Source: an uncultured Prevotella sp. (GTDB lineage: Bacteria; Bacteroidota; Bacteroidia; Bacteroidales; Bacteroidaceae). From it: a stretch of 64,000 bases of DNA. The notes beneath the pieces are model-generated. The model saw only the letters and a list, made by a program, of their open reading frames with translations, was not told where the DNA came from and ran no database searches. Numbering within the stretch: position 1 is the stretch's first letter; each line of letters opens with the position of its first letter. The position numbers and the translations under genes are program-made. Location of the stretch: assembly GCA_900543585.1 (NCBI GenBank), contig UQRP01000003.1, positions 62,001 to 126,000 of the forward strand, given 5' to 3'. This document shows, piece by piece, positions 42,633 to 51,540 of this stretch.

Positions 42633-45600
42633 ACTTTCCTGCAGATGAAGTCCCGTTCGCCAGGCGTCAAAGCATACTTGGCAAAGAGCTGGACGTCAAG
42701 AGCGTCCACCGACAGCGACCAGTCAATGTCTGAATGCAGTGTAAAATTCTGAACGGGGACATACTGCCATTTCTCCGGTGTAATATCCTGCGTCGTCTTT
42801 AATACACCTAACAACGCCCTTAGAAATCGTGTCTTGATATACTTCACGAGTGCCTCAGCCTCAAACCGAGAGTCTAACTTACCGATGCTGATAAACGTCT
42901 CGGTATTGCCCGTCCCAGGCTCACCAACGAAAGGAACTGTGAGAACCTCACCAAACGCTCCGGTACCATTGGCTTTAGAGAGGAATACCTTATAATCATC
43001 AAGGTTGTCCACGGGTCGAATATAGTCGCGACGCACATATTTATAAACACGATTGCTATCGACACGCCCAAGGATGCGAATATAGTCACAGCCATCTTCA
43101 GGCTTCTCGTCAAAGAAGATTTGCGGCAAACGTTCAAAGATATTCGTTGAGACATCATAAGGATGTCCCTCGCTGAGCTGTGACAACGCTTCAGGATGAT
43201 CCTCATGCATCAGCGGCGTAAAGCGATAAGCCGTGCGGCTCACCACAATCTTGCTCATCGACACAAAGTCCTCTCGTGCTGACACCTTCTTCATCATGGC
43301 ATTGAGCTCAGCATAAGGTGTGAATAAGCCCACCGGCGACTGCTCCACATCGGTATCGCGCAAGCTCACGGCCACACCTCCTTTGATCTCCGTATCGGCA
43401 AAGACATTCTCACTCGGCTGCTGGAAGTCAATGACCCGGAAATGCTTATCAGCAAGCATCTTGCGGTTCCACAGTTTCGGCGTACTGCCTGCATTGGTTA
43501 AGAAGCGGGCCGGATGAATCATCTCCACCACACCCGACAAATCATAGCTTAGATCCATAAACTGGTTATAGATAGGCTCGTTATAGGTCTTCTGCTCACC
43601 CACGGCGTTGTTCTGATAGGGCGGATTGCCAATGACGATGGTCGGGTGAATATCTTTGAGAATTTGCATGAGTTTGTCTTTCTTTTCGCTGTGTATCAAG
43701 TCGTAACTGTTATAATTTTCTATCACGTTGCCAACCGGCATGCCCAACAACGAATAAACCTTGCGAGTAAATTCGTAAGTAAGAGATGATGTGGGCAACG
43801 AGTAAACACTATTCTTTATTTTGTCGCCATAGACCCGGTAGAGGGCAATGGCGAACTCACCCTGCTTGGCGGCAATGTCAAGGATCGGTGTTCCCTGCTG
43901 TATCTTCTCTTTTGGCAGGTAGTTCACCATGCGCTCCGCCATCCACGAGGGCGTAACGATTTCAGACTTCGAGATACGACCCAACTTCTTCATGGCACGT
44001 TCAGCTCGTTCTACGGGTGGGACCTGATGGTCACGCGCCAGCTGGTTCATATTGGAAATCTTATAATCCAAGTCGCGAAGGACAAAGGGATTGGACTTCA
44101 GCTGAATAATGCCTAACACCTCTGACTTCAGACCCAAGTCCTTAGCAATTCGCTGATTGCCAGCATGAGCATCAATGACACGAAGAATATCCTCCAACGA
44201 ATCCACCTTGTCATCAGTCAGGAAAGCGAAGAACAGAATGAGCGAGTAATAGGTTCTCAGCTTCTTTTGCAGTCTCAACCACTCTTTCTGCTCGTCATCA
44301 GGCTCAGACTTATCATCGGATGACGTTTTCGCGCTGCTGCTTTTTGAAGCCGCTCCTGCTTCGCCTAAATCTAAATTGCCTCCCTTACCCTTATAAGCAG
44401 GTTCGTGAATGCCCTTATCTGAATCAATGGGCAACAACGGCTTCAAGGCATCGAGTACATCGGTCTGTTCCAGCAACCCTTCGTCAACAGGAACCTCAGC
44501 GGCTTCGTCCTTGATGCTCTTGTTGGCACTGTATTCTCTGACCTTCTCTAAGATGTCGTTGGGAGTCACTTGCTGCATTTTGTCTTTGTTGAGGACAATG
44601 ATGGGTGAGATGCGCAGCTCCTCCGCTATTCTGTCGGCCAACTTGCGGTTGCCACGCTTGTCGGTGTTCACATTAAATATCTGTGACTTTGCCTCCTGCA
44701 TCCGGAACATTCTGCCCGGCTCAAAGTCGACAAGTAGAGTTTGGGGCTTCATGCAATATTTGATGGTGTGGCCCTTACCATCCGACATCTCACGCACATA
44801 CTGGTTCTGCAACCGGAAGATGGCTTGATCGTATTCCTGTGGTGAGGCCGTATCCTTCAGGTAAATCATCGTATCCCATTCGGGTACCGTAGCACCGGTG
44901 AGCATGCGGTTCACGGTCAGCGTCAGCGTATTCTGGTCACGAGCCTCGCACGCTGTAATCTCATTGGTGACATCTATATTGCGAGGATAGCGGTCTTCCC
45001 GCTCCACACCGGCTATGTTCAGCAATGCGTACTGTCCAAGATTCTTGAAACAATCCTTGTTGGCAGTGATCAGTGTCTCCATGGCGTCGCACGAGGCACG
45101 ATAAGGCAGCACACAGACAACATGCCGACAAAGTTTGCCTTGCTTGATGCGGTCATAGTCAAGGAAACTAAAAATATTGGCATCGTCCTTACTTCCGTCA
45201 ATAGCCATCAACAGGTCGAGTACTTCTTTCTCATGGCAGAACTTCAGATGTCTGCCATCCGCTGTCTTCAGGGTGGACAAAGGTCTGAGCAGTTCATTGA
45301 GAGCATACGTTATCCCATCTTTCTTCAATTGCTCCAGCTTCCGCATGGAACTCTCATTGACATTGAAGGCGAACCTCACCATCTGCGGGAAACCATAATA
45401 GGGATTGTCCCACTCGTTGGTATTATCCTCATGAAGATGCCGGGCATCCCATTCTTCCTTATCCTTTACGATATCTGAGAACTGATAAAAAGCGATGATG
45501 TCGTCCTTCTGGAACTCACTACTCATCAAGATGCGGTAAGGCGTTCCTGAGAGATGAAGACGGACCGCAGCATAGAGACGTTTCATCTCCTCATTGTTGT

Positions 45601-46570
45601 CATAGTCCTCGGCCGTCTCACAGTATTTGCTTTCCGATTTTTCCTCAGCTTTGGTGTTCAATCTCAATACTTTGCCATATTCCTCGGCTCGGGCGCCATA
45701 ATGTGTCTCGTCGATGATGAGCAGGTCCCACTGCCTCCGGAAAATATCTTGATGCCGCCGCTTCACCTGCTTGCCGCTGAGATCCTGGAGGGTAAGGAAG
45801 ACAACAGCACGGTGACCATTGTGAAGGCTCTTCTCTACAAGATTGTTGTCGCGGGCCAACGACTCTGTATCAATAAAGTCAAAACCCTCAAAGTTGCGCA
45901 GACTCTCCACCGTCTTTTTCCATTCCTGCTTGACATCGGCCTTACCCGACACCACAAGAATAGCCCGACAATGACTGTCTGCCTGGGCACAACTCAAGGC
46001 AGTGAAAGTCTTGCCAAAGCGCATCACAGCATACATCAGGAGATTGGTGCGTCCCTGACGTACCGCACGGAGGTAGTTTCTTACCGTCTCTTTCTGGTTG
46101 GGACGAAGAGAATATGGACCAACCTCACGCTTATAAGTATAGGTGATGGCAGTTGGACGGCTGTCGAAGGTATAAAACTGATACTTACCCCTATTGCTTT
46201 CATAATCTTTCTGGATATCCTCAATGGCATCGGCGACATCAACTTCTGTGGCATGACGGAAGAACTCACGCGAGTAATAGGGCAAGCCCTCCAAATCTGT
46301 AGGTGTCAGCCGGTGCAGCTGCTTATCATGCTCTAAAAAATAATGTATGGCAAAGTCACGGAAATAAGTCTCCTTTCCCACTTTTGCCACGGCCTCGTAA
46401 TGTTCCTTCAAGTCAGGGAAATACCGCCGCCACTCCTGCAGCCGTTGCTCTATGGGGCGATAGGTATCACCAACCTTCAGGTAATTGGGCACCGTCTCTG
46501 TGGAGAACGCATATATCTGCGGCTCTACCCGTCCGATGACGAATTGATCGATAACAGTTGTCTCTATCAT
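42617..46570 (-). CDS. Single-chain restriction-modification protein: GIY-YIG nuclease, SF2 helicase, Eco57I-type methylase
   Basis: A 1317-residue protein. Residues about 15-80 resemble a GIY-YIG nuclease (YAFSTETVPNYLKVGDTYRPIEQRLQEW given as core, with later E70-region). A superfamily 2 helicase follows: Walker A VMRFGKTF (182-190), DETH (287-290), SGTP (341-344), motif VI-like QAIFRLQNQYVR (582-593). A Ser/Asp-rich linker lies at about 735-760. An N6-adenine methylase with motif I DIAAKQGEF (898-906) and NPPY (982-985) comes next, then a target-recognition-like C terminus. The build parallels type ISP enzymes, with a GIY-YIG domain in place of the Mrr-like nuclease. It overlaps the companion gene by four bases. 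Likely phage or plasmid defence. Confidence 0.85.
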   Translation of the reverse strand: MIETTVIDQFVIGRVEPQIYAFSTETVPNYLKVGDTYRPIEQRLQEWRRYFPDLKEHYEAVAKVGKETYFRDFAIHYFLEHDKQLHRLTPTDLEGLPYYSREFFRHATEVDVADAIEDIQKDYESNRGKYQFYTFDSRPTAITYTYKREVGPYSLRPNQKETVRNYLRAVRQGRTNLLMYAVMRFGKTFTALSCAQADSHCRAILVVSGKADVKQEWKKTVESLRNFEGFDFIDTESLARDNNLVEKSLHNGHRAVVFLTLQDLSGKQVKRRHQDIFRRQWDLLIIDETHYGARAEEYGKVLRLNTKAEEKSESKYCETAEDYDNNEEMKRLYAAVRLHLSGTPYRILMSSEFQKDDIIAFYQFSDIVKDKEEWDARHLHEDNTNEWDNPYYGFPQMVRFAFNVNESSMRKLEQLKKDGITYALNELLRPLSTLKTADGRHLKFCHEKEVLDLLMAIDGSKDDANIFSFLDYDRIKQGKLCRHVVCVLPYRASCDAMETLITANKDCFKNLGQYALLNIAGVEREDRYPRNIDVTNEITACEARDQNTLTLTVNRMLTGATVPEWDTMIYLKDTASPQEYDQAIFRLQNQYVREMSDGKGHTIKYCMKPQTLLVDFEPGRMFRMQEAKSQIFNVNTDKRGNRKLADRIAEELRISPIIVLNKDKMQQVTPNDILEKVREYSANKSIKDEAAEVPVDEGLLEQTDVLDALKPLLPIDSDKGIHEPAYKGKGGNLDLGEAGAASKSSSAKTSSDDKSEPDDEQKEWLRLQKKLRTYYSLILFFAFLTDDKVDSLEDILRVIDAHAGNQRIAKDLGLKSEVLGIIQLKSNPFVLRDLDYKISNMNQLARDHQVPPVERAERAMKKLGRISKSEIVTPSWMAERMVNYLPKEKIQQGTPILDIAAKQGEFAIALYRVYGDKIKNSVYSLPTSSLTYEFTRKVYSLLGMPVGNVIENYNSYDLIHSEKKDKLMQILKDIHPTIVIGNPPYQNNAVGEQKTYNEPIYNQFMDLSYDLSGVVEMIHPARFLTNAGSTPKLWNRKMLADKHFRVIDFQQPSENVFADTEIKGGVAVSLRDTDVEQSPVGLFTPYAELNAMMKKVSAREDFVSMSKIVVSRTAYRFTPLMHEDHPEALSQLSEGHPYDVSTNIFERLPQIFFDEKPEDGCDYIRILGRVDSNRVYKYVRRDYIRPVDNLDDYKVFLSKANGTGAFGEVLTVPFVGEPGTGNTETFISIGKLDSRFEAEALVKYIKTRFLRALLGVLKTTQDITPEKWQYVPVQNFTLHSDIDWSLSVDALDVQLFAKYALTPGERDFICRKVQKME

Positions 46571-47565
46571 CTCTTATTACTTTTAATGCACATACGCAGC
46601 GGAACGGCTAAGCCAGTGCTCCACGACTTCACCAAGACAGGTATACCATTATGTTTTCTCGCGTCTTTGGCCTTACAACCCGGACAGGGATGCACTTCCT
46701 TCTCGCCCAAGAGATTGGTAGTCACCACGTCGTGGCAGGTGCATGGCACGACAAGTTTCAGGCCATCCATCTGCATGATATTCCATGAGATAATGTCGGC
46801 GATTATCTTCATCCACTCCTTCGTAGGCTGATGGCCAAAGCGGTCAACGAAGTACTCACTAAACGTATAGAGTAGGTTTTCACGCGCCAAGAGCAGACTG
46901 TCACCGGCCCATTCGTTGCCAAGAGTATTTTGGTAGGCCATGCGTGCCCCCTCCAACCACGCTTCCTCGCCCTCGGTATTCTCACTGACGATGCGGAGCT
47001 TGCGGTCGAGAAATCCGATACGGCTCTCAATGGGAATGGCTTCACCCGTGGTGGTATCGTAGCGGCTGACGATGAAAGGCGCCTCGCCACAGCAATATTC
47101 CATCCACCTTATCTTTACAAACTCTTGCCATGTCTTGCCCTCGGGCATCGGTATCTTGTCACGATTGACAACCCAGTTGTGCCGGTCGTTTATCTCCTTG
47201 TTGAAGACCTCCCGATAACCAAAGAAACGCTCATCGAGGTTGTTGACCATAAAGTTGCACATCCAGGAAGGGGTAAAGATTTCCGCCTTCTCCTTAACAC
47301 GTTTCTTCTTCAACTCCTTGCGCTTCAGCACACGCGGGATGACGACATTGCTGTTTGCTCCAGTGATAGACTCTATGGTTATCTCGTCGAAGAAGTGGTA
47401 GCCATCGCCACGAGATTCATAATCATCGGTTGCCCAAAAGATATGATGCGTCCGCCCATCGTTCTTTGCGGTGGTAACGGAATGGTCTACAAGCAGCGTC
47501 TCCAGAACGTCGCGGCCATAGTCGCCGAGGATGTCGTTATCAAATATTTCAGAATTATCCGGCAT
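46567..47565 (-). CDS. Methylase-like companion subunit of the restriction system
   Basis: A 332-residue protein with methylase-like marks: FTPSWMCNFMVNN (the SAM-side motif preceding motif I) and a motif I-like MEYCCGEAPFIVSRYD. I find no NPPY or DPPY catalytic motif in any part of it. A Cys/His cluster near the C terminus (CTCHDVV, HPCPGCKAKD) could bind zinc. Its stop overlaps the start of the 1317-residue protein (ATGA type), so the two are made together. It may be a non-catalytic partner, a specificity or DNA-sensing subunit, or an enzyme with an atypical motif. Similar proteins are usually labelled restriction subunit M. Confidence 0.75.
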   Translation of the reverse strand: MPDNSEIFDNDILGDYGRDVLETLLVDHSVTTAKNDGRTHHIFWATDDYESRGDGYHFFDEITIESITGANSNVVIPRVLKRKELKKKRVKEKAEIFTPSWMCNFMVNNLDERFFGYREVFNKEINDRHNWVVNRDKIPMPEGKTWQEFVKIRWMEYCCGEAPFIVSRYDTTTGEAIPIESRIGFLDRKLRIVSENTEGEEAWLEGARMAYQNTLGNEWAGDSLLLARENLLYTFSEYFVDRFGHQPTKEWMKIIADIISWNIMQMDGLKLVVPCTCHDVVTTNLLGEKEVHPCPGCKAKDARKHNGIPVLVKSWSTGLAVPLRMCIKSNKR

Positions 47566-47584
47566 GGTACCTTGTTTTAACTCA

Positions 47585-47592
47585 CAAATTTA
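47585..47592 (-). promoter_or_regulatory. -7 box of the restriction operon
   Basis: Reads TAAATTTG on the reverse strand, about 20 bp before the ATG at 47565. Confidence 0.6.
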
Positions 47593-47680
47593 CGATAATT
47601 ATTTGATAACGGCATGCTCTCCGGCTATTTTTTTCTTCGGCATGCTATCTGCCAACAGAAATACAATGTCAGAAGGGACT

Positions 47681-48286
47681 TCAAGAGCCGGCCAGGAAAT
47701 ACAGCGGATGAAAGTGCGTTCCCCTTTTACTCAGACGATGTTCGGCTGTAAAACGGTTGAGCCACAGCGTGGCCTTATACTTGGTCAGACCAAACTCAAC
47801 ACGCATCATGCGGCAGGTGATATAATGATTCTTGGAAAGGAAAGCTGCCACCTTCTGCCACAACTCCTCCGCCGTATAACTTACAGAGGCTGTCGCATAA
47901 TGTGACTTCTCGAAACTCACGGAACGTTTTATCTCATTGAGGAACCGGAGCTCAGGCTTGAAGTCCACGTTTCTCACAAAGATGTCCTTGCCCGTCAGCA
48001 CGCCATTGGGGAGTATGTCAGACGGTGTATTGCCGACAGACAGCGACAGATAGCCTATCTCCGGCAGATAGAAACGGTTGCCGGCTATCAGCTCCTCCTT
48101 GGCATAATGACAGAGCTCTGACATCACCGCCTTCACATCGGCAGGCGTCAACGTACTGGATGCCGCTATCTTGGCAGCCAACTGCTCCGTGGTCATGGCC
48201 GCACCTTGTTGAAGCCGGACAAAGGGCCGTGCCTCGCCACTTCCTACGGCGTTCTCGATTTGTTGTACCGTGTATTTTATAGACAT
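47681..48286 (-). CDS. HU-related histone-like DNA-binding protein with C-terminal extension
   Basis: A 201-residue protein: HU/IHF-like fold over residues about 1-125 (TTEQLAAKIAASSTLTPADVKAVMSELCHYAKEEL is its helical core, with strands GYLSLSVG and RNVDFKPE following) and a C-terminal helical domain (VAAFLSKNHYITCRMMRVEFGLTKYKA) resembling a winged-helix. Bacteroidota carry many such HU-related proteins, probably acting in nucleoid structure or phage and mobile-element functions. It has its own -7 box at 48367-48374 and sits between the restriction operon and asnB. Confidence 0.85.
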   Translation of the reverse strand: MSIKYTVQQIENAVGSGEARPFVRLQQGAAMTTEQLAAKIAASSTLTPADVKAVMSELCHYAKEELIAGNRFYLPEIGYLSLSVGNTPSDILPNGVLTGKDIFVRNVDFKPELRFLNEIKRSVSFEKSHYATASVSYTAEELWQKVAAFLSKNHYITCRMMRVEFGLTKYKATLWLNRFTAEHRLSKRGTHFHPLYFLAGS

Positions 48287-48366
48287 TGTATGATGATTAA
48301 ATGATTGTTATCAGGTTATAAATTACGGCGCACATGCATGAAAACATGCTTTGTAGAAGCCAAATG

Positions 48367-48374
48367 CAAAGTTA
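48367..48374 (-). promoter_or_regulatory. -7 box of the HU-related gene
   Basis: Reads TAACTTTG on the reverse strand, 81 bp before the ATG at 48286. Confidence 0.6.
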
Positions 48375-48424
48375 TACATTTTTCTATTAATAATAAAATG
48401 TTTAAACGAAAATATCAATATATC

Positions 48425-48514
48425 ATCGTCAAACAATTGTCGGCAGTTTGGCTAACAATTGTCGGCAGGTTGGCTGACAATTGTCGGCAGTTTGGCTGAC
48501 AATTGTTTGACGAT
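48425..48514. repeat. 22-bp tandem array enclosed by 16-bp inverted arms, after asnB
   Basis: The palindrome ACAATTGT recurs at 48433, 48455, 48477 and 48499, exactly 22 bp apart. Between copies lies GTCGGC-N6-GCTGAC or a close form, itself a near-hairpin. The whole block is bounded by perfect 16-base inverted arms, ATCGTCAAACAATTGT (48425-48440) and its complement (48499-48514). It starts 18 bp beyond the asnB stop and lies 50 bp upstream of the HU-gene promoter. It could fold as a large RNA hairpin ending the nitrogen operon, or hold operators for the HU gene. Confidence 0.85.
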
Positions 48515-48531
48515 CGCCCGATAAGTGCTGA

Positions 48532-50229
48532 CTATTCATGTACGTCCTTGACGGCACGTCCGCTGGGCTCGTTCATGTTCTTGAACGACTCGTCCCAGGC
48601 CAGTGCCTCAGCCGTGGAGCAAGCCACGGAAGGAACGGAGGGAACGCTGCGGGCGGCGGAGTCGGAGGGGAAGTGCTCGGCGAAGATGGAGCGATAGTAA
48701 TACTCCTCCTTGTTCTGCGGCGGGTTGATGGGGAAGCGCTCGGCAGCGTGCGCCATCTGCTCGTCGCTGACGGCGGAAGCCGTAATCTCTTTCAGTGTGT
48801 CTATCCACGAGTAACCCACACCATCGGAGAACTGCTCCTTCTGACGCCAGGCTATCTCGGCGGGCAGCATGTCGGTGAAGGCGTCGCGGACGACCTTCTT
48901 CTCTATCGTCTTGCCCGGACACATCTTATAGCTCGGGTCGATGGTCATGGCCACGTCGAGGAACTCCTTGTCGAGGAACGGCACACGGCCCTCTACGCCC
49001 CATGCTGCCAAAGACTTGTTGGCACGCAGACAGTCATACATATAGAGTTTGGAGAGCTTGAGGACGGTCTCCTTATGGAACTCCTCCGGTGACGGAGCCT
49101 TGTGAAAATAGAGGTAGCCACCGAAGATCTCGTCGGCACCCTCACCGGAGAGCACCATCTTGATACCCATCGACTTGATGACGCGGGCCAGGAGGTACAT
49201 CGGCGTAGAAGCGCGCACAGTGGTGACGTCGTAGGTCTCGATGAAATAGATGACGTCGCGGATGGCGTCGAGACCCTCCTGGATGGTGTAGTTGATTTCG
49301 TGGTGCACGGTGCCTATACGGTCGGCCACGAGCTTGGCTTTGGCCAGGTCGGGGGCACCCTTCAAGCCCACGGCAAAGGAGTGGAGACGCGGCCACCAAG
49401 CCTGCGTCTTGCTGCCATCCTCCACACGGTGGCTGGCAAACTTCTCGGCGATGGCCGAGATGACGGAGGAGTCGAGACCGCCGGAGAGAAGCACACCGTA
49501 GGGCACGTCGCTCATCAGCTGGCGCTTCACGGCACCCATCAGCGACTGTCGAATCTCCTCCACAGCCTGTCCGTAGGAGAGCTCAGACTGCGGACGTGTC
49601 ACACCCCGCATCCAGTCGCGGGTGTACCAGCGCTGCATGCCTTTGTCAGCCTCACGGCTCCAGTAGTAGTGGCCGGGCAGGAACGGCTCGTAGCGGTCGC
49701 ACTGACCCTCCAAAGCCTTGAGCTCGGAGGCGACATAGACCTTGCCGTCGGCATCGTAGCCGATATAGAGTGGAATGACGCCGATAGGGTCGCGGGCGAT
49801 GAGGAACGAACCGTCCTCAACGTCGTAGAGGGCAAAGGCAAAGATGCCACTCAGCTCCTCTATCAGGGCTGTTATCTTCTTAGCGTCGGCACCTTCCGAC
49901 TTCCAGCGGCGATACAGGGCGAGGATGACCTCACAGTCGGAACCCGTCTGGAAGTGATAGTCGGGGAAAGAGGCGCGGATGTCGTTATGGTTGTAGATCT
50001 CGCCGTTGACGGCCAGGACCTGCTTCTTGTCGGGCGAGAAGAGGGGCTGCTTGCCGCTCTCCGGGTCGACGATGGAAAGACGCTCATGGCAGAGGATGGC
50101 CGTGGGACCGGTGTAGATACCGCTCCAGTCAGGTCCGCGATGACGAACCTTCTGACTCATTCTCAATGCTTTCTGCCGAAGCTCAGGAGACTGCTCCTGA
50201 ATGTTGAAGATACCTGTTATTCCACACAT
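48532..50229 (-). CDS. asnB: Glutamine-hydrolysing asparagine synthetase B
   Basis: Makes asparagine from aspartate, ATP and glutamine. 565 residues: N-terminal glutaminase domain with nucleophile Cys2 (MCGITGIFNI), RLSIVDPESGKQPL and NGEIYNH; C-terminal synthetase domain with the pyrophosphate loop VLLSGGLDSSVISAI and SGEGADEIFGGYLYFHKAP (ATP and aspartate binding). Length is typical. It is the last gene of the reverse-strand run glnK-amt-amt-asnB, 47 bp after the second amt, suggesting control by nitrogen status. The antisense long frame is a shadow. Confidence 0.97.
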   Translation of the reverse strand: MCGITGIFNIQEQSPELRQKALRMSQKVRHRGPDWSGIYTGPTAILCHERLSIVDPESGKQPLFSPDKKQVLAVNGEIYNHNDIRASFPDYHFQTGSDCEVILALYRRWKSEGADAKKITALIEELSGIFAFALYDVEDGSFLIARDPIGVIPLYIGYDADGKVYVASELKALEGQCDRYEPFLPGHYYWSREADKGMQRWYTRDWMRGVTRPQSELSYGQAVEEIRQSLMGAVKRQLMSDVPYGVLLSGGLDSSVISAIAEKFASHRVEDGSKTQAWWPRLHSFAVGLKGAPDLAKAKLVADRIGTVHHEINYTIQEGLDAIRDVIYFIETYDVTTVRASTPMYLLARVIKSMGIKMVLSGEGADEIFGGYLYFHKAPSPEEFHKETVLKLSKLYMYDCLRANKSLAAWGVEGRVPFLDKEFLDVAMTIDPSYKMCPGKTIEKKVVRDAFTDMLPAEIAWRQKEQFSDGVGYSWIDTLKEITASAVSDEQMAHAAERFPINPPQNKEEYYYRSIFAEHFPSDSAARSVPSVPSVACSTAEALAWDESFKNMNEPSGRAVKDVHE

Positions 50230-50276
50230 AATAATATAGCTTTTATTGGGTTGTTTGTTATTGCCGAGGTTAAGAA

Positions 50277-51510
50277 TTAGTTGTAAGCCATCTCACCGTG
50301 CTCGTAGATGTCGAGTCCTTCCTCCTCTTCGCGCTTGTCGACACGCATGCCCATGGTCTTGTCGATGATGACATAGATGATGAAGGTCAGCACGCCGCTA
50401 TAGACGATGGAGAAGAGTGTGGAGAGAAGCTGTACGCCGAGCTGATGCCAGCCGCCGTAGAGCGCTCCGTCGACACCGCCAACGGCCTTGACGCAGAAGA
50501 CGCCAGTGAGAATGGAACCTACGATACCGCCGATACCGTGAACGCCGAAGGCGTCGAGGGAGTCATCGTATCCAAGCTTGCTCTTGACGAAAGCCACCAT
50601 GAAGTAGCAGACGATGCTCACTAAGACACCGATGGCCATAGCGCCGATGACATCGACAGAACCAGCCGCGGGAGTGATGGCAACGAGACCGCCTACAGCA
50701 CCTGTGCACATACCCACGCAGGTGGGCTTGCCACTGTAGAGCCAGTCGATGACCATCCAGGTCAGTGCCGCCACAGCGGCGCAGAGATGTGTGGTGAGGA
50801 AGGCGTTGGCATCGAGGCCGTCGGCTGTCAGGCCGCTACCGGCGTTGAATCCGAACCAACCGAGCCACAACATCGTGGCGCCGATGAAGACGAAAGGAAC
50901 ATTGGCAGCGCCGATAGGACGCCCGGGGCGGTAATCGGAACGCCTGCCAAGCATGAGACACATGATTAATGCTGCGATACCAGCATTGACATGCACGACC
51001 AGACCACCGGCAAAGTCTATGGCACCCATCTCCTGGAGAAAACCGCCTCCCCACACCCAATGGGCCATCGGGTAATAGACCACAAGGCTCCAGAGGATGA
51101 CGAAGACAACAAACGAGGGGAAGCGGAGGCGCTCAGCGAAAGCACCTATGATGAGTGCCGGGGTGATGACGGCAAACATACACTGGAAGAGCACGTAGGT
51201 CAACTCAGGGATATTCGACCCGGCCTTGATGGAGTGAATGGTCACGCCATGCATGAAGCACTTGTCGAAACCTCCTATCACTGCCCCGAGCGGCGTGCCC
51301 TGCAGGCCTGTGCCAAAGGTCCAGCTATAGCCAAAGGCTATCCAGAGGATGCTGCAGACAGCTGTTATAAACAGGCAATGCATGAGGATGGAGAGTATGT
51401 TCTTCGAGCGTACCAACCCCCCCATAGAAGAGGGCAAGGGCTGGCACGGTCATCATCATCACCAATATGGTAGCCATGGTGATCCAGGCTGTATTTCCGG
51501 TATCGAGCAT
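50277..51510 (-). pseudogene. amt: Ammonium transporter, out of frame at a G7 tract
   Basis: Two frames: 51510 onward gives MLDTGNTAWITMATILVMMM-type first helix ending ALFYGG, then leaves frame as VGTLEEH; the frame ending at 50277 begins inside as GGLVRSKNILSILMHCLF and holds all remaining helices. They meet at seven G (51417-51423, C on the forward strand). Six G would give one 410-residue Amt reading FYGGLVRSKN, the universal motif. The rest is complete, with VHGIGGIVGS and the C-terminal EEEGLDIYEHGEMAYN that contacts PII. It imports ammonium under nitrogen limitation. Sequencing error, phase variation or recent loss are all possible; a second intact amt is next to it. Confidence 0.9.
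51417..51423 (-). repeat. G7 homopolymer at the amt frameshift
   Basis: Seven C on the forward strand. Six restores the amt frame. Confidence 0.85.
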
Positions 51511-51540
51511 TTCTTTTATGGTGTTATAATAGGATTAATA

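Noticed and set aside
49102..50280. Long forward frame antisense to asnB (392 codons)
   Set aside because: Frame shadow of a GC-rich gene; no recognisable protein motifs, while asnB is complete on the other strand.
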